Shown here piece by piece: positions 1 through 6,487 of a stretch of 6,487 bases of DNA. A program made the translations under genes and the position numbers. The stretch lies in assembly GCA_025927665.1 (NCBI GenBank), contig JAICKZ010000187.1:1-6487 (forward strand), in the 5' to 3' direction. The notes below the pieces were generated by a model. It had not been told where the DNA came from. It worked only from the letters and a program-made list of their open reading frames with translations, and searched no databases. Source of the DNA: Steroidobacteraceae bacterium. GTDB lineage: Bacteria; Pseudomonadota; Gammaproteobacteria; Steroidobacterales; Steroidobacteraceae. Positions within the stretch are counted from its first letter, which is position 1, and each line of letters begins with the position of its first letter.

Positions 1-33
1 AATTTCTTTGCCTGATTGAATTCGAATTTCTGT

Positions 34-2349
34 CTATCGATTTCCATACACCACTTGATATAATTTTGACTTTGCGCCAGAACCAACTAATTGCAATTTG
101 ATGGAAGTCAATCGTCCCTTCTTCCATGCAATGTCAACCTTGCCGCCACCGCGCACTCGCGCTCCTTTCAATTCGCCGACGGTCCATTGCTTCGGTAATG
201 CAGGCAACACAATGATTTCATTATTAGAGCTTTGCACCAGCATCTCGGCGATGGCAGCAGGTCCGCCCAAATTGCCGTCGATCTGAAACGGCGGGCACAG
301 ATCAAACAGATTGGGTAAAGTACTTGTGTTGATGAGTAATTTGAGATTGTTGTATGCATGCTGTGAATTTTGCAGACGTGCCCACAACGCGACTCGCCAT
401 ACTGTCGACCATCCTGTACCACCATCACCACGTAGTTCCAAACTTTTTTTTGCAGCCGTCGCGAGATCAGGTGTGTGATTAAGAGTGATATCACCACCGG
501 GATACAACGAATACAAGTGTGAAACATGCCGGTGTTGAGGTTCCGTTTCTTCATAATCTTCAATCCATTCTTGTAATTGTCCACGTTTACCAATCTGCAG
601 TGGTGGCAATCGACTTAATAGTTGTTGCAGTTGCCGACGAAATTCACCATCAACGGCGAGTATGCGTGTGGCACGAATACAATGTTCGAACAGTTCTGTG
701 ATCAATTCGATGTCCATCGTGGTCGCGTAACTTAATCCAACACTCTTACCATTCAAGAGATAACGATTCTCGGGTGAAGTCGAGGGATTGGTGACCAGCT
801 TTCCTGCCACGGGTGAACCTGGCGGCGCTTCGAACAAATTATCAATCACAAACTCTGCTGCTGATTTCATGGCAGGATAAGCTTGATATTGCAGAAACTT
901 ATTATCGTCGCTGAACTCGTAATGATCCCACATCTGATTGGAAAGCCACACAGCGCCCATCGGCCAAAGTCCCCATGAACCATCGACCGGTGCAGCCGCT
1001 CGCCAAATATCTGTATTGTGATGCAACACCCAACCCCGACTGTGATAATTCACACGGGCGGTTTCAGCGCCAGTCACGCGCAAGTCACGAATCAAACTCC
1101 ACAACGGTTCTTGCATCTCCCACAAGTCGCCCACATCGGCCTGCCAATAGTTCATTTGCAAATTGATATTCGTCGTCAACTTGCTACTCCATGGCGGAAG
1201 CAAATCCTGATTCCAAATACCTTGCAAGTTTGCAGGTTGACCGCCGGGACGCGAGCATGAAATCAGCAGATATCGGCCGAATTCAAAATAGAGAGCAAGC
1301 AAGTTGGGATCTTCGTTCTTAGCAAAATCCTTGATGCGTTGATCGATGCTTTCAATAGATTGATCGTTGCCAAGTTGCAATTGAACGCGAGAAAATAAGG
1401 CACGAAAGTCATCAAGATGACGTTGTCTGAGCATGTCATACGAATACTTGCTTGCTCGCTCAAGATAATTTTGTGCCCTGCTCAATGCGTCGGCACTAAT
1501 GTCACGATAATTGACAAAGTTGGTGGCATTGCTGAACAACAACGTCACCGATGTGGCATCAGCAATATGTAGTTGCCCATCAGATTGTTTAATCGATCCG
1601 TCTTGTGGCAATACTTTCAACACCGCTGCGAATCGCATTCCGGGTTTGCTCCACGATCCCGTCCATGAACTCGGCGGATTTTGGCGCGGCTTAATTTGCC
1701 CATTCAACTGTAATGTATTGTCAAATGCCGCAACAGTTGTTCCACTTTGCGGAGAATCCATGGTCACGTCGAACGTTAGTTGTGCAGGCTTGCTTGCGGT
1801 GAGACGCATAACCAACACTTGATCTGGATAGGAAATGAACACTTCCCGTCTGAAGCTAACATCACCGATCTTGTAAGTCGTGATTGCAGTGGCATCATTG
1901 AGATTGAGCTCACGATGATATTCAGCAATCTGGTCACGTTTCGAGAAATGCAAATGAATATCACAGAACGGCTGATAAGGCATGAGCAACTTGGGATCAC
2001 CCATAACATTTTCTGCGAGCTTCTCCGCCTCCGCAATGTTTCCAGAAAAAATCAGCTCACGAATCTGCTTCAAAGATACATCGGCATTTGCGTTGGTGTA
2101 GTCATGAGGTTCCCCACCCCATAAGGTACTTTCATTGATCTGCAAACGTTCATCCTGTGCACCACCAAACACCATGGCACCAATGCGACCATTACCTAAC
2201 GGCAATGCTTCGGTCCAGTTATTAGCAGGTTTATCAAATGCAAGTTTGAAATCATTGTTTTCAACATTTGCAAAACAAATCGAAGCATTCATTGCAGCAA
2301 CTGCAAGCAAAATTGAAACTGTGATTAAACACTTATCGCGCAATCGCAT
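34..2349 (-). CDS. GH95 alpha-L-fucosidase / alpha-L-galactosidase
   Basis: GH95 enzymes are inverting exo-hydrolases that remove terminal alpha-1,2-L-fucose or the related alpha-L-galactose. From the ATG at 2347-2349 the protein has 771 residues, about normal for the family. Residues 1-27 form a signal peptide (basic MRLRDK, hydrophobic stretch, cleavage after CFA), which implies export. The N-terminal beta domain opens with FDKPANNWTEALPLGNGRIG and LQINESTLWGG. The catalytic barrel carries TTNINLQMNYW (N394, N396), NPSTSPEN (E527, general acid) and QIDGNLGG (D691). These match N421, N423, E566 and D766 of Bifidobacterium bifidum AfcA, so the site looks complete. After D691 the usual FGG-T-A-GIAEML reads LGGPAAIAEML, a local deviation. 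The frame is also open upstream to a TTG at 2379, but that start would put ten extra residues before the signal peptide. It is the last gene of the visible operon, ending in TAG at 34-36. Fucose versus L-galactose preference is undecided. Confidence 0.93.
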   Translation of the reverse strand: MRLRDKCLITVSILLAVAAMNASICFANVENNDFKLAFDKPANNWTEALPLGNGRIGAMVFGGAQDERLQINESTLWGGEPHDYTNANADVSLKQIRELIFSGNIAEAEKLAENVMGDPKLLMPYQPFCDIHLHFSKRDQIAEYHRELNLNDATAITTYKIGDVSFRREVFISYPDQVLVMRLTASKPAQLTFDVTMDSPQSGTTVAAFDNTLQLNGQIKPRQNPPSSWTGSWSKPGMRFAAVLKVLPQDGSIKQSDGQLHIADATSVTLLFSNATNFVNYRDISADALSRAQNYLERASKYSYDMLRQRHLDDFRALFSRVQLQLGNDQSIESIDQRIKDFAKNEDPNLLALYFEFGRYLLISCSRPGGQPANLQGIWNQDLLPPWSSKLTTNINLQMNYWQADVGDLWEMQEPLWSLIRDLRVTGAETARVNYHSRGWVLHHNTDIWRAAAPVDGSWGLWPMGAVWLSNQMWDHYEFSDDNKFLQYQAYPAMKSAAEFVIDNLFEAPPGSPVAGKLVTNPSTSPENRYLLNGKSVGLSYATTMDIELITELFEHCIRATRILAVDGEFRRQLQQLLSRLPPLQIGKRGQLQEWIEDYEETEPQHRHVSHLYSLYPGGDITLNHTPDLATAAKKSLELRGDGGTGWSTVWRVALWARLQNSQHAYNNLKLLINTSTLPNLFDLCPPFQIDGNLGGPAAIAEMLVQSSNNEIIVLPALPKQWTVGELKGARVRGGGKVDIAWKKGRLTSIKLQLVGSGAKSKLYQVVYGNR

Positions 2350-2352
2350 CAT

Positions 2353-2359
2353 CTCACCT
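2353..2359 (-). promoter_or_regulatory. Shine-Dalgarno of the GH95 gene (decides the start)
   Basis: On the minus strand AGGTGAG directly precedes the double ATG at 2347-2352. AGG is 7 nt from the second ATG (2349) and 4 nt from the first (2352). This favours one of the two ATGs over the upstream TTG at 2379, which has only a weak purine stretch before it. The second ATG begins the basic n-region of the signal peptide. Confidence 0.6.
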
Positions 2360-2433
2360 GCATGTAAACAACCATTCAAATCACCGCGTCACTTATTCCA
2401 TAGAACCATTTCGGATGTTCGACCACGCATTGT

Positions 2434-2449
2434 TTGAAAAGCTTTGCAA
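2434..2449. promoter_or_regulatory. Imperfect palindrome in the GH3-GH95 spacer, possible operator
   Basis: The 16-bp sequence TTGAAAAGCTTTGCAA is symmetrical except for one base pair (7 of 8 positions match), about 85 bp upstream of the GH95 ATG and 25 bp past the GH3 stop. Its size and symmetry would suit a LacI-type operator, but there is no central CG and no second copy is visible. It has no T-tract, so it is not a good intrinsic terminator. It may be chance in AT-rich DNA. Confidence 0.2.
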
Positions 2450-2474
2450 TGGCATGATATGAAGACGCACGCCG

Positions 2475-5135
2475 TTATTCTGGCAAGCTTAAAGTGCCTT
2501 GCACTTCAAAAGATGTTTTAGCCAATGATGCGCCGGTATCGGGTTGCCCCCCTCCAATAGAGATTGAATACTTTCCTTCGGCGATGATGATGTTTCCTTC
2601 TTCAGTCACCATGCTCAGATCACGTTGTTTCAATTCAAATTGCAATTTCTTAGATTCGTTTGGTTTCAGATGAACGCGCCTGAGGCCGCGTAATGCATGT
2701 CGCGGTGCACCTGATACCTTCGGGAAATCGAGATACAGTTGCACAATTTCATCGCCTGCACGTTTACCCGTATTGGTAACAGTTACTTGTGCTGTCAACG
2801 AATCCCCAGCCTTGATTAATTCATTCTCCAATTTCATCGCACTGTATGAAAATGTTGTATAGCTTAGCCCATATCCAAATGGATATAGCGGCTTGCCTTC
2901 GAAGTAACGATAAGTTCGTCCTCGCATTGCATAGTCTTCAAATGGAGGCAACTGATCAACGCCGGTATAAAATGTTACTGGCAAACGACCTGCTGGATTA
3001 TTTTTTCCCGCCAGTGTTTCCGCAACTGCCGCGCCGCCTTCTTCGCCTGGATACCAAGATTCAAGAATGGCATTCACATGTTGATTTGCCCAATTCACTG
3101 CAAGTGCACTGCCATTCGCAAGTACTAACACCACGGGTTTTCCAGTCGCTACTATCGCTTGCAATAAATCTTGTTCCGGCTTTGGCAAATCAATACTGGT
3201 GCGATCGCCACCTTTGAATCCTGCCTCACTGACAGGCATTTCTTCACCTTCGAGTTCGCTGGTAATACCTAGCACAGCGATAACTATATCTGCGTTCTTT
3301 GCCGCTTCGATTGCACGATGATCCGGTGCGGGATTATATTTTGACCAAATAAGTTGCGCCTGAGTTGTGCCCGGTTTTGTTTGTTCGTAAACAACTTTGA
3401 TGGCAACTTTCTTCCCCTGTTCAAGATGAATGTGTCCCATCTTGATTTGTTCTTCATCACTACCCGACCAACCTCGCGCAACCGGCTGGCCATCAATCAA
3501 TACTTGAGCAAATCCCGATTGAAAGCGTGTGCCGATTGTGTAATCACTGGTTTCAGCAGCCGTGATATACCCACTCCACTCGACGAAAAATGGAAGCTTC
3601 TCTGATATTTGTGTGGGAAGATCATTGCCTGTCAAATCGATCTTGCTCATCGTCTGAGTTGTTAATGGAACGGGCTTCTTATCGCTAAATGAGGTGCCTA
3701 TAGAAAAATTGGCAATTAATCCTGGCTGTCCATCTGCCGTGCTTAACACCGCCTCAGTAACAATTTCACCGTCGCTGCGCAGGAATTGCGTTCCCGGCAC
3801 AAAGGTAATGTGCGCATTGGGAAATTGCGTCTTTAATCCATCGAGCACCGAAACGATATGCGTCGGCGTACCGTTGTAATTGCCAAGCAAATACTTGGTT
3901 TGATCGGCTAACGGTCCAATAACGGCGATATTCGCCGTGTTCTTTCGTAGCGGCAAAGTGCCATCGTTCTTCAACAGCACCATTGATTCATTCGCAAGCG
4001 TTCGAGCCAGATCGCGATGTTGCGCGCTATCCAACTCTTTCTCGCTAATGCCGGCATAAGGAACGATGTTCGGCGGATCGAACATACCGAGTTTCATTCG
4101 CGCCGTAAACAAACGGACTAATGCAGTATCAATTTCGCTTTCTTTTAAAAATCCTTGATGATAAGCATCGAGATAAGGTTGAAAATCGTGATTGTCGTTG
4201 ACCTTCGCGAAGTCAATGCACTCATTATCCATACCGCGCTGTAGCGATAATGCCGAAGCCTCTGCCTGAGTTTTAGTGAAGTGATGATCGCGAAAAATAT
4301 TGACCACTGCTTCACAATCAGAAACAACATATCCATTAAACTGCCATTTATTGCGCAACTGATCTTGCAACAGAAATTCATTGGCACAGGCAGGCTGACC
4401 ATTGACGCTGTTGTAAGCACACATGATTGAACCAGGCTTACCTTCCGTGACTGTGGCACGGAACGCCGGTAAATAAGTATCCAACTCATCGTGTTTGCTG
4501 ACTTGTACATCAGCCGTGTGGCGAGTCGGTTCGGGCCCGCTATGCACGGCGTAATGCTTGGGAGTTGCAATGGCACGATAGTATTTTGGATCATCTCCTT
4601 GCAATCCAGTCACGAATGCAACACCGAAGCGCGCACTTAAGAAAGGGTCTTCGCCATAGGTTTCCTGTCCGCGTCCCCAACGTGGATCACGAAAGATATT
4701 AATGTTCGGCGCCCAGAAATCGAGGCCTTGAAACAGATCACTGTGTCCATCGCGCATACCTTGAACATACTTGATACGCCCTTCAATACCGGTCGCAATG
4801 GCCATTTGATGAATGGCGTCTGGATCGAACGTTGCTGCCAGACCGATCGGTTCTGGAAACGTGGTGACACCGCTGTTATTGGCGACGCCATGCAATGCCT
4901 CGCTCCACCAATCATAGTCCGGTATCTTTAAGCGTGGAACCGCACGCGATTGATTGACCAGTTGAGAAACTTTCTCTTCTACGGTCATGCGATGCACTAG
5001 ATCTTTAGCACGCACTTCGGGTGACAATGATGTATCCAAATAATCGAGCTTGTCATTTGCATGTGCAATGAATGTAGCATCGAACATGACAAGTGCACTT
5101 AAACCGTAAAGCAGTTTGTATATTGAATGATGCAT
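2475..5135 (-). CDS. GH3 exo-beta-glycosidase with PA14 insertion, beta-xylosidase-like
   Basis: The product is 886 residues. Residues 1-26 look like a Sec signal peptide cleaved after AHA, so the enzyme is probably periplasmic or secreted. The GH3 barrel domain spans about 35-345. It contains WWSEALHGVA (76-85), NINIFRDPRWGRGQETYGED (144-163), substrate-binding K193-H194 and nucleophile D273 in VVSDCEAV. The second GH3 domain begins near 380 and is interrupted by a PA14-like module at about 465-600. It resumes with LEGEEMP (628-634), which should contain the acid/base glutamate, then GGDR (642-645). A fibronectin-III-like domain occupies about 775-870. The SDC, SEALHG and NIFRDPRWGRGQET motifs resemble plant and fungal beta-xylosidases/arabinosidases; beta-glucosidases usually have SDW. 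I infer release of xylose (or arabinose) from non-reducing ends, though generic annotation may say beta-glucosidase. The ATG at 5133-5135 has a good Shine-Dalgarno. The gene lies between GH51 and GH95 in a likely operon. Confidence 0.95.
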   Translation of the reverse strand: MHHSIYKLLYGLSALVMFDATFIAHANDKLDYLDTSLSPEVRAKDLVHRMTVEEKVSQLVNQSRAVPRLKIPDYDWWSEALHGVANNSGVTTFPEPIGLAATFDPDAIHQMAIATGIEGRIKYVQGMRDGHSDLFQGLDFWAPNINIFRDPRWGRGQETYGEDPFLSARFGVAFVTGLQGDDPKYYRAIATPKHYAVHSGPEPTRHTADVQVSKHDELDTYLPAFRATVTEGKPGSIMCAYNSVNGQPACANEFLLQDQLRNKWQFNGYVVSDCEAVVNIFRDHHFTKTQAEASALSLQRGMDNECIDFAKVNDNHDFQPYLDAYHQGFLKESEIDTALVRLFTARMKLGMFDPPNIVPYAGISEKELDSAQHRDLARTLANESMVLLKNDGTLPLRKNTANIAVIGPLADQTKYLLGNYNGTPTHIVSVLDGLKTQFPNAHITFVPGTQFLRSDGEIVTEAVLSTADGQPGLIANFSIGTSFSDKKPVPLTTQTMSKIDLTGNDLPTQISEKLPFFVEWSGYITAAETSDYTIGTRFQSGFAQVLIDGQPVARGWSGSDEEQIKMGHIHLEQGKKVAIKVVYEQTKPGTTQAQLIWSKYNPAPDHRAIEAAKNADIVIAVLGITSELEGEEMPVSEAGFKGGDRTSIDLPKPEQDLLQAIVATGKPVVLVLANGSALAVNWANQHVNAILESWYPGEEGGAAVAETLAGKNNPAGRLPVTFYTGVDQLPPFEDYAMRGRTYRYFEGKPLYPFGYGLSYTTFSYSAMKLENELIKAGDSLTAQVTVTNTGKRAGDEIVQLYLDFPKVSGAPRHALRGLRRVHLKPNESKKLQFELKQRDLSMVTEEGNIIIAEGKYSISIGGGQPDTGASLAKTSFEVQGTLSLPE
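3336..3743 (-). other. PA14-like domain inserted in the GH3 protein
   Basis: Residues about 465-600 of the GH3 protein interrupt its second catalytic domain, after a segment reading HITFVPGTQ and before the acid/base region. The stretch has PA14 features: an opening like GLIANFS, a core FFVEWSGYITAAETSDYTIG, then VLIDGQPVARGW, and a closing beta-strand region ending QAQLIWSKYNP. PA14 insertions at this place are known in GH3 enzymes, where they sit near the active site and can shape the outer substrate subsites. The SDDG-type motif common in PA14 domains is absent here and reads RFQSGFAQV. Boundaries are approximate. Confidence 0.75.
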
Positions 5136-5144
5136 GATCTAAAA

Positions 5145-5151
5145 CCCCTTC
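5145..5151 (-). promoter_or_regulatory. Shine-Dalgarno of the GH3 gene
   Basis: On the minus strand GAAGGGG lies 9 nt upstream of the ATG at 5133-5135. This is a normal position and a strong purine run, and it supports the annotated GH3 start, which is followed directly by a signal peptide. Confidence 0.7.
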
Positions 5152-5197
5152 ACACTAATGATTTATGTACAAATCGATATGGATACGGATGCGGGAC

Positions 5198-6487
5198 TCA
5201 TTTGATAATAACCAGGAACGCATAAATGGACACGCTAAACGGCGGAGCAACGAGCGAATCTGGAAATGAATTGACTTCACTCGATTCGATCTCAACCTCA
5301 GGCTTTTTATCAACAACAATGGTTGCATCCACGGAAGCAGGCGAAAGTCGCCACACCTTGCCATGTGAATCAAGCGTAGTCCCCATTACTTTAAGATTAA
5401 CTGTTTGATCTCCATCCGAAGGATTAAGTACTGCAATGGTTAATGTTTTAAGATCGCTAGTAAAGGCAGCGCTGATATCGACTGGATAAGTATCACTTCC
5501 AGGATTAACCGCAGGCTGATCGCCTCCGGCTCGAAACAAAGGCTGAGGCTGAGGCGAATCACCTTTCACCGCAACTGGAATGCGACCAAAGTGATGGCTG
5601 TATAACTTAAACAACAATCCCGTCGGGTTAAGCACCGCATCAGTTCGGGTGGAAGCGATCATCGCGGTGGCAAAGGTAAAGCCACCTAACTGGTATAAAT
5701 CAGAATGACGAAACATTTCATGAAAAGCCCATGCATACGCAGGCACCACTTTGTACGAATTGATGCCACCACCAATGTATGCCCATTCATCAATAGCAAT
5801 TGGTACTGGCTTGGCTTTAAGCCCTGGAATTAATTTTAGATACTGTTGATAGTGTTCGTACTTTACGCGCACTTGTGTAGCAGGCGCACGTTCCCATTCA
5901 ATCAATGATTGAGGTGCGATGTTAACTTTCTTTCCTGTTGCAAGATCCAGATGCATGTTGCTAGTTGAATAGTAGTGCTCGCTGAGCATATCAATACTAT
6001 CCAGGCAGTGAGCTAACAAGTTTCCGCTCCAATCCGCTTTAGATAAGTAATCAGGCACGATTTGACCATTGATGCGTCGTGATTGATTGGCGCCTGCCAT
6101 CACATCGGGCATGGCACCCGCGGCGATGAGAATGATGGAGGGATCGACCTTGCGCATCGCTTTGGCAAATTGAGTGTGTTTCAACTCATATTGATCCAAT
6201 GCCATGGAACCCATTTGGTAATCACCCCAAGGTTCATTGCCAATGCCCCAAAATTTCACGTGATAAGGTTCTGGATGTCCGTTCGCAGCACGCCACTTAC
6301 CCATCGCCGTGGTCACTGCACCGTTGGTATATTCAACCAACTCTCTTGCAGACCATGCATCACCAAATCCTGCATTGACGGTGATATAAGGATCTACACC
6401 TAGCAGCTTACAAAGTGTAATGAATTCGTCGGTACCGACATCGTTCGGCTCCATCATCCGCCATGCGTAGTCCCACCGGGAGGGCCG
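5198..6487 (-). CDS. GH51 alpha-L-arabinofuranosidase, C-terminal part (5' end outside window)
   Basis: GH51 enzymes are retaining exo-hydrolases that release terminal alpha-L-arabinofuranose from arabinoxylan, arabinan or arabino-oligosaccharides. The frame stays open to the right edge, where it reads WDYAWRMMEPNDVGTDEF, a conserved GH51 segment inside the catalytic barrel. The Met codons near 6457 are therefore internal, and the N-terminus and any signal peptide are missing. About 429 residues are visible. The acid/base glutamate lies in WGIGNEPWG (codon 6233-6235) and the nucleophile glutamate in IAIDEWAYIGG (codon 5786-5788). The C-terminal 130 or so residues form the usual GH51 beta-sandwich, ending near PPFSVSIYAF and a TGA stop at 5198-5200. 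The GH3 gene starts 62 bp downstream on the same strand, so the two are probably co-transcribed. Family assignment is secure. The exact substrate (arabinoxylan, arabinan or xyloglucan side chains) cannot be read from the sequence. Confidence 0.93.
   Translation of the reverse strand, partial: RPSRWDYAWRMMEPNDVGTDEFITLCKLLGVDPYITVNAGFGDAWSARELVEYTNGAVTTAMGKWRAANGHPEPYHVKFWGIGNEPWGDYQMGSMALDQYELKHTQFAKAMRKVDPSIILIAAGAMPDVMAGANQSRRINGQIVPDYLSKADWSGNLLAHCLDSIDMLSEHYYSTSNMHLDLATGKKVNIAPQSLIEWERAPATQVRVKYEHYQQYLKLIPGLKAKPVPIAIDEWAYIGGGINSYKVVPAYAWAFHEMFRHSDLYQLGGFTFATAMIASTRTDAVLNPTGLLFKLYSHHFGRIPVAVKGDSPQPQPLFRAGGDQPAVNPGSDTYPVDISAAFTSDLKTLTIAVLNPSDGDQTVNLKVMGTTLDSHGKVWRLSPASVDATIVVDKKPEVEIESSEVNSFPDSLVAPPFSVSIYAFLVIIK

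Larger units (their letters stand above)
2350..2474 (-). other. Intergenic spacer between GH3 and GH95
   Basis: About 125 bp between the GH3 TAA stop and the GH95 ATG. Apart from the Shine-Dalgarno and the palindrome listed separately, I see no hairpin with a T-tract and no convincing -35/-10 pair. Read-through from GH3 into GH95 is therefore the simplest model, although an internal promoter cannot be excluded. Confidence 0.5.

Noticed and set aside
19..28. Palindrome AATTCGAATT downstream of GH95
   Set aside because: It is only 10 bp and AT-rich with no loop or T-tract, so chance is the simplest explanation. The region downstream is cut off.
1780..2124. Plus-strand open frame of 114 codons opposite GH95
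   Set aside because: It is antisense to the conserved N-terminal domain of GH95 and has no recognisable protein features.
2846..3217. Plus-strand open frame of 123 codons inside the GH3 gene
   Set aside because: It lies wholly opposite a well-supported GH3 coding region, its translation has no recognisable domain, and it looks like a shadow frame.
4145..4594. Minus-strand open frame of 149 codons overlapping GH3 in another frame
   Set aside because: It overlaps the conserved GH3 catalytic region, including the nucleophile, and its translation resembles no family.
5160..5175. Short inverted repeat GATTT-ATGTAC-AAATC in the GH51-GH3 spacer as terminator or operator
   Set aside because: It has only five perfect AT-rich pairs with no GC-rich stem or T-tract. 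It is too weak to call and does not match the palindrome in the other spacer.
6452..6457. Met-Met at 6457 as the start of the GH51 gene
   Set aside because: The frame continues upstream with RWDYAWR, a conserved GH51 segment, so these are internal residues of a gene that begins outside the window.

Overview
The window holds three glycoside hydrolase genes, all on the minus strand. Reading in the direction of transcription (high to low coordinates), they are a GH51 alpha-L-arabinofuranosidase cut by the right edge of the window, a GH3 enzyme with a PA14 insertion, and a GH95 alpha-L-fucosidase/alpha-L-galactosidase. The spacers are 62 bp and about 125 bp, and I see no convincing terminator in either. 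The trio is most simply read as part of one polycistronic polysaccharide-utilisation operon. No RNA gene, mobile element, CRISPR array or plus-strand gene is supported.

The organism is probably a Gram-negative plant-polysaccharide degrader. The two complete enzymes have Sec-type signal peptides without a lipobox, base composition is moderate (mid-40s to about 50 % GC by eye), and spacing is compact. Family resemblance suggests a gammaproteobacterium of the Xanthomonadales/Cellvibrionales type, but this is a low-confidence inference because the window has no phylogenetic marker.

Layout: 1-33 is a short tail downstream of GH95. 34-2349 is GH95. 2350-2474 is a spacer with a Shine-Dalgarno-like sequence and a 16-bp imperfect palindrome. 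2475-5135 is GH3. 5136-5197 is a spacer with the GH3 ribosome binding site. 5198-6487 is the C-terminal part of GH51.

All three look catalytically intact where they can be read. The GH3 has the SDC nucleophile motif and other motifs of the plant/fungal beta-xylosidase branch rather than the SDW of typical beta-glucosidases. A GH95, a xylosidase-type GH3 and a GH51 together match, in order, the three linkages of the L-galactose-xylose-arabinose side chain of grass glucuronoarabinoxylan. This is an inference from the gene combination; fucosylated or arabinosylated xyloglucan is the main alternative. I found no clearly new system: the parts are known families, and the interest lies in their combination and in a few unusual residues.
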